Assembly: GCF_937468385.1 (NCBI RefSeq)
Contig: NZ_CALBWS010000047.1
Location: forward strand, 1-32,063
Length of the DNA stretch: 32,063 bases
Direction of reading: 5' to 3'
Origin: Neobacillus rhizosphaerae
GTDB taxonomy: Bacteria > Bacillota > Bacilli > Bacillales > Cytobacillaceae
Part shown: positions 9,431 through 16,639 of the stretch, piece after piece
Layout: each line of letters starts with the position of its first letter
How positions within the stretch are numbered: position 1 is the first letter of the stretch
Notes under the pieces: model-generated
What the model was told of the DNA's origin: nothing
Seen by the model: only the letters and a program-made list of their open reading frames with translations
The model's database searches: none
Position numbers and translations under genes: made by a program

Positions 9431-9895
9431 TTAATATTCTCTTTTAATTACAAAATACGAGCCCCGAATTGTTCCAGCTAGTTTAGACTTCTGCCTAGCA
9501 AACTTAAACTTCTCTTCTAACTCCTTTGGTACCTCCATCCCCTCAGAAAGCTTAAAACCAACAGCCCGTTTCTTATGGTCATCAACCGTATACATGACGT
9601 TAACCACAAGACCATCCTCATAAATGACGTAGGCAAATTTGATATTTTCCACTTGAAAACGCGACGTTTCTAAAGGTTTGGCCGCAAACTCAATATCACG
9701 TTCTTCTTTCAAAATTCGGTTCACATAATCAAAGGTCTCCTGGCTTTCGCTAGCTGGTACAACCGTAAATTCATGCTTGTATTTGTTCATAAAGTAACGG
9801 GCTTCATTAGCTCGTAAACCAGCAAGCGCTTCTACTACAGGTGAAGACTCTAAACCAACCGTAGACACATTTTTAAAATCAACGATATAGGACAA
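9431..9895 (-). CDS. Conserved-looking hypothetical protein, about 154 aa
   Basis: A soluble alpha/beta protein of unrecognised family with no signal peptide or membrane segment. Start choice: the frame is open from 9952 and an ATG lies at 9901, but AAGGAGG stands only one base before that ATG and seven bases before a TTG at 9895 (giving MSYIVDFKNV), so TTG 9895 is best supported. The upstream gene ends at 9918, leaving 22 bases, so the two are probably co-transcribed. The C-terminus is rich in Lys/Arg and ends IKREY. Its place beside a GyrI-like effector-binding protein and a divergent WYL regulator suggests a small stress or ligand-response unit, but that is inference. Confidence 0.7.
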   Translation of the reverse strand: MSYIVDFKNVSTVGLESSPVVEALAGLRANEARYFMNKYKHEFTVVPASESQETFDYVNRILKEERDIEFAAKPLETSRFQVENIKFAYVIYEDGLVVNVMYTVDDHKKRAVGFKLSEGMEVPKELEEKFKFARQKSKLAGTIRGSYFVIKREY

Positions 9896-9917
9896 TTCCA
9901 TCCCTCCTTTTATCTCT

Positions 9918-10397
9918 TTATTTCCTAACAACAGGAATCCACATTTCACCAAATACTAAGCCGTTTCGCTGCCCCATCTCAACCGTTGCATTTGGCCCAC
10001 CAACATAGGCAAAATTCTTTGCTTCTGGCAAGACTTGACCAAAGGCAATGCCAGCAAGCTTATTACTCAACTCATCAGCCGTCTTCCCTTCCCCTTTAAC
10101 AACTAGGTATTCCCCCTTCGGAAATTGGATAACTCTGGATTCTTCTGGTACCGATGCCTCTGTCATGACGCCAGCATAATGCATCATCTTGTTATTCACC
10201 GCTTCGTTCACGGCAAAAATGTAGTCATTTGTGGCTATGGCTTTTAAAATGTCAAGCATTCCATCTTGTTTGACGGCCCACCAAAAGTCTGCCTTTTCCT
10301 TGTTTATGCCAGCAAAGTCTGTGTAATCGCTCTTAAGCTCAGTTCCAATACCTAAAACGGTAAAGCTCTCTTTTTCTTCTAGGGTATAATCTGCCAT
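9918..10397 (-). CDS. GyrI-like effector-binding domain protein, 159 aa
   Basis: The protein resembles stand-alone GyrI-like/AraC effector-binding domains (YdeE type), which bind small amphipathic or cationic ligands in a two-fold alpha/beta cleft and carry no DNA-binding part. Visible features are the opening ADYTLEEKESFTVLGIGTEL, a central YAGVMTEA segment followed by PKGEYLVVKGEG, and the closing GEMWIPVVRK, all in the order usual for the fold. The start at 10397 is preferred to the frame start at 10430 because AGGAAG lies about 9 bases before it. It is divergent from the WYL regulator at 10508 with a promoter and inverted repeat between them, so that regulator probably controls it. The assignment rests on motif resemblance only. 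Confidence 0.75.
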   Translation of the reverse strand: MADYTLEEKESFTVLGIGTELKSDYTDFAGINKEKADFWWAVKQDGMLDILKAIATNDYIFAVNEAVNNKMMHYAGVMTEASVPEESRVIQFPKGEYLVVKGEGKTADELSNKLAGIAFGQVLPEAKNFAYVGGPNATVEMGQRNGLVFGEMWIPVVRK

Positions 10398-10424
10398 ATT
10401 CAAACACTTCCTCTTTTTTAAATT

Positions 10425-10436
10425 AATCAAATGATT
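10425..10436. promoter_or_regulatory. Candidate operator between the GyrI-like gene and the WYL regulator
   Basis: AATCA-aa-TGATT is an exact inverted repeat lying just downstream of the predicted minus-strand start point. A repressor bound here would block the GyrI-like gene. The divergent WYL regulator is the natural candidate. Confidence 0.35.
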
Positions 10437-10453
10437 TGTCTTTTCACTTGATG

Positions 10454-10481
10454 AGTTTATAATAGCCTTAAATCATGTCAA
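10454..10481 (-). promoter_or_regulatory. Sigma-A-like promoter for the 9431-10397 gene pair
   Basis: On the minus strand a perfect -35 TTGACA (10476-10481) is followed after 16 bases by TAAACT (10454-10459) as the -10. Transcription would start near 10447, about 50 bases before the start codon at 10397. Confidence 0.55.
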
Positions 10482-10507
10482 AAAATGATACTGTTTAGGA
10501 GGTCCCG

Positions 10508-11470
10508 ATGAATAAAGTTGAACGGATTAATATCATCATGCGGTATATCAACAACCGCGCCCACTTTACAATTTCTGAAATCATGCGAGAATTTAACATC
10601 TCTCGTTCGACAGCTATTAGAGATATCAGAGAAATTGAAGCCATGGGGATGCCACTTGTCGCTGAAGTTGGAAGGGATGGGGGTTATTTTGTCATGAACA
10701 ACTCTGTCCTGCCCACTGTTCGCTTTACCGATAATGAGATTAAAGCTCTTTTTATTGCCTTTATGGCCACAAGAAATCAACAACTCCCTTATCTAAAGAG
10801 TCGTCAGTCTTTAGCTGAAAAATTACTAGGCCTCATCTCAGAAAACCAGCAAGATGACCTTGTTCTTTTAAATCAAATCTTGCTTTTTGAAGGGACCAAC
10901 CCCAATAATCCCGACCTACTTGATCTGTCAGACCTACCCCATCCTATGTTAGAAAAACTCATCCAAATCCTTCTTTTGGATAGCTATTTATTGATTACCA
11001 TCAAAGAAGAGAAGGTAATAAAGTCTTATTCAATTTATCTCTTGCACCTTTATCATGAAAAAGGCCTTTGGCTGATTGAAGGCTTTGACTTAAAGGATGA
11101 AAAGAGGCAGATTTTCCCTGTCGACAATCTCACCAATGTCAAACCATACCCTACCAAAAAAAGAATAAGTAAGAAAAAGATTTTAGAAAAACTAAGTAAG
11201 CAGGAAGAAGTAATTAACCTTGTCCTTGAACTTGGTCCAAAGGCGATTGCCCAGTTCAAAAAATACCATCCTTTAAAAGTTTCAATTTCCTATACGAATC
11301 CTTACCAAACCACAGCCATTCTAAAGACTTTTATCAATGTTAATAATCCCGAAGAATTGACCGAAATAACAAATTGGCTACTTTTCCTAGGTGGGGATAT
11401 CAAGGTCAGGGAAGTGCCAGGAGAAGTCTTAGAAGGTTTACAAGAGAGATTATGCTTATTCTGCCCATAA
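10508..11470 (+). CDS. WYL-domain transcriptional regulator (YafY-like), 320 aa
   Basis: The N-terminus (about 1-60) is a DeoR/HTH_11 winged helix: ERINIIMRYINNRAHFTISE then SRSTAIRDIREIEAMG, the recognition helix. After a linker (about 70-140) comes a WYL-type region (about 145-225) and a C-terminal extension ending near residue 316, the usual architecture and length of this family. WYL proteins sense small ligands or nucleic acids and mostly act as repressors. ATG follows TAGGAGG with normal spacing. It is divergent from the GyrI-like gene, the classic arrangement of a regulator and its target. Strict W-Y-L residues are not evident, so family assignment rests on architecture. Confidence 0.85.
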   Translation: MNKVERINIIMRYINNRAHFTISEIMREFNISRSTAIRDIREIEAMGMPLVAEVGRDGGYFVMNNSVLPTVRFTDNEIKALFIAFMATRNQQLPYLKSRQSLAEKLLGLISENQQDDLVLLNQILLFEGTNPNNPDLLDLSDLPHPMLEKLIQILLLDSYLLITIKEEKVIKSYSIYLLHLYHEKGLWLIEGFDLKDEKRQIFPVDNLTNVKPYPTKKRISKKKILEKLSKQEEVINLVLELGPKAIAQFKKYHPLKVSISYTNPYQTTAILKTFINVNNPEELTEITNWLLFLGGDIKVREVPGEVLEGLQERLCLFCP

Positions 11471-11808
11471 GCAGTGCTAGTTAAAACCCAATAAATAAAT
11501 GAGGTTTTTATTCAAGGCTGTCCGTGAAATGGGAAGATTATTTCCACTTTTTATTTGAGATTTTTATAATAAAAAAGTCCTTTTAATACATTACTTATAT
11601 TTCAGCTTTCGCACCTGTAAAATAAGTGGTAATCGGTAGTTGTATTGAGTTCAGAGTCTATTCCTTCTGTTGCTTTGGATACCAATTACATTGAAATTGT
11701 AGTCTCGTGAATGGATGAAAATTGTTCTTGACTTTACGAAATAGATTCAGATATAACTAAAGAAAAAATAGTTAAAAAAACGAGAGGCGATAAATAGGAG
11801 ATCTGAAA
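11471..11808. other. Non-coding gap with weak terminator and a promoter
   Basis: No convincing frame was found. It holds a weak AAAACC/GGTTTT hairpin with a T-run at 11483-11513, which could end the WYL regulator transcript, and the promoter for the TMEM175 gene near its right end. Confidence 0.5.
11728..11757 (+). promoter_or_regulatory. Sigma-A-like promoter for the TMEM175 gene
   Basis: TTGACT (11728-11733) and TATAAC (11752-11757) are spaced 18 bases apart, about 50 bases upstream of the ATG at 11809. The ribosome site is TAGGAGA. Confidence 0.5.
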
Positions 11809-12387
11809 ATGAAACCAAACCGAATGGAAGCGTTTAGCGATGGAGTTCTGGCGATTATCATTACGATCATGGTGCTAGAATTCAAAGTACCGGAAGGCCA
11901 CGACTGGCATTCATTAATTGCACTTGGTCCGAAGATTCTCAGTTACATCTTCAGTTTCGTGTATGTCGGCATCTACTGGAACAACCATCATCATCTGCTA
12001 CACATGATTCGAACAATGAATGGACGGCTGATGTGGCTCAACTTAATATTACTCTTCTGGTTATCCTTTGTTCCGTTCACGACCGCTTGGATGGGGGAAA
12101 GCCATTTTGCACCTGCGCCAATCGCGTTGTACGGCATCATTCTTCTGCTCTCTGCGACCTCTTACTGGCTGCTCCAGCTTGCGATCATTAGCCAACATTC
12201 CAGCGATTCCGCTTTTGTTACATCGATGGGCAATGACTTGAAGGTGAAAATATCTCCTTTCCTCTACTTGCTCGCCATATTGACCGCATATGTAAGTCCT
12301 TGGTTATCCGGTTTCTTTTACGTACTCGTTGCCGTAATCTGGGTCGTGCCGGAAAAGCGAATCGAGCATATCCTTAGAAACCAATAA
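11809..12387 (+). CDS. TMEM175-family (DUF1211) potassium channel-like membrane protein, 192 aa
   Basis: Bacterial TMEM175 proteins are six-helix, potassium-permeable channels that assemble as tetramers. The family signature is visible at the start: RMEAFSDG (residues 5-12) then VLAIIITIMVLEFKVP, the first helix. Five more hydrophobic helices follow, with a conserved-looking YWNNHHHLLH segment after helix 2 and a short basic tail. Length is typical of the bacterial form. The gene is monocistronic with its own promoter. Its GC content and codon choice (many GCG, CCG, CTG codons) are visibly higher than those of genes on both sides, which suggests recent transfer, perhaps from a Paenibacillus-like donor (inference). 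Confidence 0.9.
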   Translation: MKPNRMEAFSDGVLAIIITIMVLEFKVPEGHDWHSLIALGPKILSYIFSFVYVGIYWNNHHHLLHMIRTMNGRLMWLNLILLFWLSFVPFTTAWMGESHFAPAPIALYGIILLLSATSYWLLQLAIISQHSSDSAFVTSMGNDLKVKISPFLYLLAILTAYVSPWLSGFFYVLVAVIWVVPEKRIEHILRNQ

Positions 12388-12595
12388 GTAAGGTTCCTCT
12401 ATTTTCGCGTTGTGGCGGGAGAAGAATAATCTTTTATGCGGAGCCATAGTCCTGAACAACTTTGGCATAAGCTTGATAATTCCCGCCGCGCCTTATGAAC
12501 TCCTACTAATTAACGGCAGTAGGAACTTAAGTTGAATAGTACGAGGAAGTGCCTCCTGCAACAACTTCAGCTAGAAGTGGAGATTTGGATCAAGT

Positions 12596-12748
12596 TTAAA
12601 AGGTCATATACCATCCTATTAATTCCATCTTCGCGCTTTCCGTAATCCATGCATAACCTTGTACATGCTTATTCCCCCAATGAAGTCATTTCCTTGAATC
12701 TACCATAGTAAAGCCAATCATTAAAGCAATTAATAAATCCGTTACCAA
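12596..12748 (-). pseudogene. Small broken frame, 50 codons with an internal TGA
   Basis: On the minus strand a TTG follows GGAGG by 10 bases and opens a frame that reads MVTDLLIALMIGFTMVDSRK, then TGA (12686-12688), then continues in the same frame as HWGNKHVQGYAWITESAK and on to TAA at 12596. The first part looks like a membrane helix and the second is coding-like. The simplest reading is a small gene killed by one nonsense change. An alternative is a 20-aa membrane peptide followed by chance sequence. No family recognised. Confidence 0.3.
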
Positions 12749-12898
12749 TTGTGTAAAACCTCCTCATTTAGATTAATCACTGTGAACAGTACCATAAGTA
12801 AATGATGAGTTAAAAATTCCAAAGCAAACCGGGAATTGTAATTTTATCTTTTAATTACTTTAAAAGATTATTAGAACAATATAAACCATAAATTGAAG

Positions 12899-12931
12899 TA
12901 CCCTATTTAATTGTAGGGTATTTTGTATTTT
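12899..12931 (+). terminator. Orphan hairpin with T-tail
   Basis: TACCCTA (12899-12905) pairs with TAGGGTA (12914-12920), followed by TTTTGTATTTT. No intact plus-strand gene lies close upstream, so it is probably left from a lost gene. Confidence 0.45.
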
Positions 12932-13165
12932 AAAAATGCCCTAAGCATTTTAATATGGTTAGACGTTTTGGGTTGAACAGTAGAATATCCTATCAACCGA
13001 TAAAACTGTTTTGAAACAAAGGAGTTGGTGATTGTGTCCTTTGAAATTATGAGAAATAAATAAGGAATCATTCCCTACTTTACGATTAAACTTTAGACCT
13101 AAATTTTAGGAAAAACAAGGGTTAACACCACCTTCTTATTGGAAATAGAAAAATATTAAAAATGT

Positions 13166-13185
13166 GACATTTTTTTGAAAATGTC
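13166..13185. promoter_or_regulatory. Perfect inverted repeat upstream of the decaheme cytochrome gene
   Basis: GACATTTT-tttg-AAAATGTC is an exact 8-4-8 inverted repeat about 55 bases before the TTG start of the cytochrome gene. A plausible -35 TTGAAA overlaps it. The half-site TGTGAC resembles part of an Fnr/Crp site but the other half does not fit TCACA, so I do not name the regulator. Confidence 0.45.
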
Positions 13186-13238
13186 TATATGGTAAGGACG
13201 ATTCTGGTAAGATACTATCTGTAAGAGGGGGGATTACC

Positions 13239-14573
13239 TTGGCTTATTGGAAAAAGAAACAAGCTGTCGAGCCTGGACAAAATCCAGATTTAGGAGATCC
13301 AGAGACCACTAGTAGAGAAGAGAAAAAAGCAAAAAATCGGATTAAACGTTGGAGGCTACTTGTCCTTTCTTTAACGACATTTATTGCCGTGATTTGTTTT
13401 TTATATGGAGCGATTAGCTTTACCTCAACAACGTCCTTTTGTTCTTCTTGTCATGAAATGTCACCTGAACACGTTACCTTTCAGGCAAGTGCTCATAATC
13501 AAATCCAATGTATTCAATGCCATAATAAACCTGGAACAAGCAATTTGGTTGAAAATAAAGTAGAAATACTAAAAGAAGTGTATAACCACGTTGTTGGACC
13601 ACCGGACCCGATTGTACCGAAGGTGGCAGTATCAAACGAGAACTGCGAACAGTGTCACTCGAGAAATCGCTTAGTCACCGCAACAGGAGATCTAAAAGTC
13701 AATCATAAAGGTCATATTAAAAAGGGAATTCCTTGTATCACCTGTCATAGCGGAATTGTCCATGCTAAGGTGGTCGAAAGGGGAATTAATGATTCCACTA
13801 CATACTTTGCTTGGACAAAGAAAAACTCCAAAAAGCTGATGGATGAAAAATACGTAAAGCCAAACATGGGTACCTGTATTGATTGTCACAATCAAGTTAA
13901 CCAGGGCAAAAAGCCATGGAAGGATATCACCTACAGTTTGCCGAAAATAAACCTTGGTAAGGAACAGAAAGAGAAGGTTGAAGAGGTCTTTAAGGAGACA
14001 CCTGAAATGAAAGCAGGCGTATTTGCAAGGGAACTACCTGAAAATACTCAAAAGATCATTCTTGAAGCGATTGGCAAAGAGCAAACCGATGTCAAAATTT
14101 CAATGGAATGTTTCACTTGCCATCAAAAAATCAAGAAACCAAAAAATCATGAATATAATGGCTGGAGCAAACTACATGGGGAAACAGCTCGAAAAGACCT
14201 TAGTCGATGTCTAAACTGTCATCAAAACTCATTATGGATTAAAAACCAGGAAAAACAGGATATAAGAACGTTGTTAAATAAAAACCAAAAAGAGGTTACC
14301 CATAAAAAAGACTTACACACTTTGATTAGTGAATCTCGCAGTAATAGTTTCTGTAGCACCTGTCATGCGTATAGTCCAGCTAGTCACAAAGACCGCTACA
14401 CATGGTTAACGGACACTCACAGATATAATTCTGCATCAAGTAAAGAAAGAGAAAAGTGTTTTGTCTGTCACGACAATAAAAAGCCAGAAGAAAACGGTAA
14501 AAACAACAATGCACCATCAGATGTTTATTGCGAATTCTGCCATAAAGGTGAGTTTCCAGGTGAACCATTTTAG
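13239..14573 (+). CDS. Membrane-anchored decaheme c-type cytochrome (NapC/NirT-like N-terminus), 444 aa
   Basis: Start is TTG after AGAGGGGGG. A basic N-terminus is followed by one membrane anchor (about 37-61) and an outside domain. Ten CxxCH heme-binding motifs are visible, with first cysteines at 68, 91, 136, 166, 213, 291, 324, 372, 407 and 431. The first, CSSCHEMSPEH, is like the first heme site of NapC/NrfH proteins, where Met can be the second ligand; such proteins take electrons from menaquinol. Typical NapC/NirT proteins have four hemes and about 200 aa, so six further hemes are added here. A Lys/Glu-rich spacer (about 218-290) splits the hemes five and five. No reductase, heme-maturation or outer cytochrome gene is adjacent. 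It is likely a menaquinol-linked electron outlet; the acceptor is unknown. Confidence 0.9.
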   Translation: MAYWKKKQAVEPGQNPDLGDPETTSREEKKAKNRIKRWRLLVLSLTTFIAVICFLYGAISFTSTTSFCSSCHEMSPEHVTFQASAHNQIQCIQCHNKPGTSNLVENKVEILKEVYNHVVGPPDPIVPKVAVSNENCEQCHSRNRLVTATGDLKVNHKGHIKKGIPCITCHSGIVHAKVVERGINDSTTYFAWTKKNSKKLMDEKYVKPNMGTCIDCHNQVNQGKKPWKDITYSLPKINLGKEQKEKVEEVFKETPEMKAGVFARELPENTQKIILEAIGKEQTDVKISMECFTCHQKIKKPKNHEYNGWSKLHGETARKDLSRCLNCHQNSLWIKNQEKQDIRTLLNKNQKEVTHKKDLHTLISESRSNSFCSTCHAYSPASHKDRYTWLTDTHRYNSASSKEREKCFVCHDNKKPEENGKNNNAPSDVYCEFCHKGEFPGEPF

Positions 14574-14646
14574 TGCAAACATTCCAGATTTTATTGAGGA
14601 TAACTTATAAAGAAATACGGGGTATCTTCAACTTCTACATAAACAA

Positions 14647-14687
14647 AAGAAACAAGGTAGAGACTTTATTCTCTACCTTGTTTCTTT
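14647..14687. terminator. Strong bidirectional terminator after the cytochrome gene
   Basis: A perfect 16-bp stem (14647-14662 with 14671-14686) closes an 8-base loop. The stem arms themselves carry the T-rich 3' ends on both strands. Confidence 0.85.
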
Positions 14688-14758
14688 ATGAATGGCATGC
14701 TGCATCAATGTTTCAACTAGAAAGTGCATAAGATATGCTATATATAAAATAGGCTTAT

Positions 14759-14797
14759 AAAAAACGAGGGAGGCCGTTCATATTAGACGGTCTCTCC
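14759..14797 (-). terminator. Terminator of the VOC gene remnant
   Basis: On the minus strand GGAGAGACCGT pairs with ACGGCCTCCC (one G-U, small mismatch), followed by TCGTTTTTTATAAG. It lies directly downstream of the stop codon at 14808. Confidence 0.75.
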
Positions 14798-14807
14798 ATA
14801 CTTTTCA

Positions 14808-15172
14808 TTAAACTTGTACTTCACTCATTAAAGCATGAGTATTACCTTCCGTGTCTTTAAAAAACGTCATCCATGTTTCCGTTTCTCCCATTTTCGCTAC
14901 GATATGTGGTTCATCGATAAAAGTAACCTCCTTACCTATTAAATTCTCATAAGTTTCTTTAATATTTTCAACTTGAAAATAAATGACTGAACTAGAATGA
15001 GCATATTCCTCTTTTTCAGGGAGGCTTAGGAGCAGACGTAGACCGTTACATTCAAAGAAGGCCATACTATCTGAATAAATAAAAGGGAAAGACCCAGTTT
15101 ATCTTTATAAAAATGGATTGCTTTATCTAACTCTTTAACTGGTACCCCAATTTGTCCCACTTTTTGAATCAT
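14808..15172 (-). pseudogene. VOC-family (glyoxalase/bleomycin-resistance-like) gene split by a frameshift
   Basis: The larger piece (14808-15065) encodes 85 aa beginning MAFFECNGLRLLLSLPEKEE and ending in the usual FKDTEGNTHALMSE motif. Immediately upstream in another frame, from ATG at 15172, the missing N-terminal half is present: MIQKVGQIGVPVKELDKAIH then FYKDKLGLSLLF. Joining the two near 15075-15085, just before SDSMAFFECNG, gives a complete VOC protein of about 120 aa with one beta-alpha-beta-beta-beta module at each end. A single-base indel therefore breaks it, unless this is a sequencing error. Family members bind a metal ion and act on small molecules (dioxygenase, lyase or drug binding); the substrate cannot be told. 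It lies next to a MarR regulator but not in an obvious operon with it. Confidence 0.8.
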
Positions 15173-15281
15173 ATTAGTATCCAAAAAACATTTCTCCCTT
15201 CAAATATCATTTCATCTTATTTAATACATTTTAAAATGAAGTTGCAGGTACGCTTAAAAGTCCCCTTAATAAGTTCAATTT

Positions 15282-15755
15282 TTACCAGACAGGTCTTAAC
15301 CTCGATGATAATTTACCTGTATTTTCTTCGAAAACTAATTTTGATAAATCTTCTTTGAGCATTTGCATTCGTTCAGTACCTATGTTTTTACTCCAGCCTC
15401 CTTCAATCTCAGTTAGTATCTTCTCTTTTGCTTTTACTACTAACCAACCTCGTTCGGTCAAAACAATAATTTTTCCCCTTTTATCAGTAGGATGAGTTTG
15501 GCGCACAACATAACCACTTTTCTCAAGATAATCTACCATTTTACTTACAGCCTGCTTTGTAATTCCTAAATACTCAGCTAGTTCTATACCTGTTGCTCCG
15601 TTAGGTGTGATACATTTAAACATAAAACCATGTGCAGGTCTAATATCTCCAAACCCTAATTCCCTCAATCTGTCATGTAGTTCATCAATCAATGCACTAA
15701 AGGATAATGACAAAAGTGATGTAAGATCCAATTCATTAAATACTTGGTGATTCAT
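15282..15755 (-). CDS. MarR-family transcriptional regulator, 157 aa
   Basis: The winged helix is clear at about 50-110: GATGIELAEYLGITKQAVSK (recognition helix), MVDYLEKSGYVV, then a wing with the DKRGK motif typical of MarR proteins (HPTDKRGKIIVLTERG). N- and C-terminal helices would form the dimer interface. MarR proteins usually repress a divergent gene and themselves and release DNA on binding a phenolic or oxidant. It is divergent from the DUF3238-like gene at 15903, with two copies of AGTCAA-N5-TTGACT between them, the second overlapping both promoters. That makes it very likely self-regulated. ATG follows GGAGGTTTATGT. Confidence 0.92.
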   Translation of the reverse strand: MNHQVFNELDLTSLLSLSFSALIDELHDRLRELGFGDIRPAHGFMFKCITPNGATGIELAEYLGITKQAVSKMVDYLEKSGYVVRQTHPTDKRGKIIVLTERGWLVVKAKEKILTEIEGGWSKNIGTERMQMLKEDLSKLVFEENTGKLSSRLRPVW

Positions 15756-15775
15756 ACATAAACCTCCTTAAATAA

Positions 15776-15792
15776 AGTCAACTAAGTTGACT
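15776..15792. promoter_or_regulatory. MarR operator 1 (AGTCAA-N5-TTGACT)
   Basis: The core sits inside a longer perfect palindrome: AAATAAAGTCAACT (15770-15783), one central base, and its exact reverse complement (15785-15798). It lies between the predicted start point and ribosome site of the MarR gene, so binding would block the MarR transcript. Confidence 0.8.
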
Positions 15793-15800
15793 TTATTTGA

Positions 15801-15834
15801 ATTCCATTGTACTATGCACTTTGTAGTCAATCAA
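15801..15834 (-). promoter_or_regulatory. Promoter of the MarR gene
   Basis: On the minus strand TTGATT is followed after 17 bases by TACAAT. The -35 overlaps operator 2, and operator 1 lies downstream of the -10. Confidence 0.6.
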
Positions 15835-15841
15835 GTTGACT
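15825..15841. promoter_or_regulatory. MarR operator 2 (AGTCAA-N5-TTGACT)
   Basis: TAGTCAA-tcaag-TTGACTA matches operator 1 in both half-sites and spacing. Its centre is 49 bases from that of operator 1. It overlaps the -35 of both divergent promoters. Confidence 0.8.
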
Positions 15842-15862
15842 ATTTTACTTTTGTTATATAAT
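15836..15862 (+). promoter_or_regulatory. Promoter of the DUF3238-like gene
   Basis: A perfect TATAAT (15857-15862) lies 15 bases after TTGACT (15836-15841), which is also the right half-site of operator 2. The spacer is shorter than usual. Confidence 0.5.
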
Positions 15863-15902
15863 GGGGTTCGCTAAAAAAATCAATTCTATATGGAGGTTCT
15901 AT

Positions 15903-16487
15903 ATGACTCACATGGTTAAAATTAGAGCAAGTGTATTTATTCCAGTGTCTTGGACTGAACCTAAGATGGACACCAAAACAGGAAATATAATCCAATTCGA
16001 AGGTGATTCACGTGAATTTACACCATATGCTGTAAACACTATGCGTTCCAGAGTTGAACAAGAAGTAGTTGTAGATTTTGATAAAAAAGAAATTTTCTCA
16101 TACGCGAATACTGGAATAACAACAGAAAGAGTCACAAATCCAGATGGTTCCGTTAATAAAAGAACTGGAAAAGCAAGTACAGAAGGTATTTCGTGCACTA
16201 ATATTGTATGGAGTTCTGATGACGTCAAGTTTCAAATGAGTGCAAGTGCTAGCAACCCATTAAATGTATATGCGCCCCCTGTTGACTACCTATTAACTGT
16301 ACAGGTTAAAAAAGAAGGTAGTATCGATATTCAAGGAGAACATGATGGATTCCCTTGTTTTGAATTTTATAAGCAAGTAAATTTTGGTCCGTTTGAACAA
16401 ATTTATACGCATGATTTTAGAGAAACTGGTGATACTCCGGAAGCTCTAGCTGGAGAAATGGAGTATAGTTTTAAAAAGATATTGTAA
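15903..16487 (+). CDS. DUF3238-like protein of unknown function, 194 aa
   Basis: The start at 15903 is chosen because GGAGG lies six bases before it; the longer frame from 15861 has no ribosome site. The protein has no signal peptide or membrane helix and is rich in beta strands. Segments such as KIRASVFIPVSW, EGDSREFTPYAVNTMRSRVE, the KRTGKAS turn, a central PVDYLLTVQV strand and the C-terminal HDGFPCFEFYKQVNFGP resemble Bacillus DUF3238 proteins from memory. The function of that family is not known to me. Divergence from a MarR gene with shared operators makes it the likely main target of that regulator, so it is probably induced by a small molecule or oxidant. Confidence 0.7.
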   Translation: MTHMVKIRASVFIPVSWTEPKMDTKTGNIIQFEGDSREFTPYAVNTMRSRVEQEVVVDFDKKEIFSYANTGITTERVTNPDGSVNKRTGKASTEGISCTNIVWSSDDVKFQMSASASNPLNVYAPPVDYLLTVQVKKEGSIDIQGEHDGFPCFEFYKQVNFGPFEQIYTHDFRETGDTPEALAGEMEYSFKKIL

Positions 16488-16639
16488 AGTTAATGTGTTA
16501 CTAATTTAACATCTAGCTGACGAAATAACCTCTAGCATTTTTTCTAATTTGCTAACGGTATACTAAATAACTAAAATGGAATGCCTTTTTAGTGAGTAAA
16601 TAGATAACAACTAAGAGTGAGTAACAGGAGGAAACGAGA

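Larger units (their letters stand above)
12388..13238. other. Long non-coding stretch with gene remnants
   Basis: The first 200 bases keep the higher GC of the TMEM175 gene and hold a short TCCTACT/AGTAGGA hairpin. Beyond that are a decayed minus-strand frame, a terminator-like hairpin, a 9-codon GTG mini-frame with AAAGGAG before it at 13034-13063, and an inverted repeat before the cytochrome gene. No intact gene was found. Confidence 0.5.

Noticed and set aside
13034..13063. GTG mini-frame of nine codons with AAAGGAG before it
   Set aside because: Too short to support as a gene; may be the cut-off start of a lost gene or chance.
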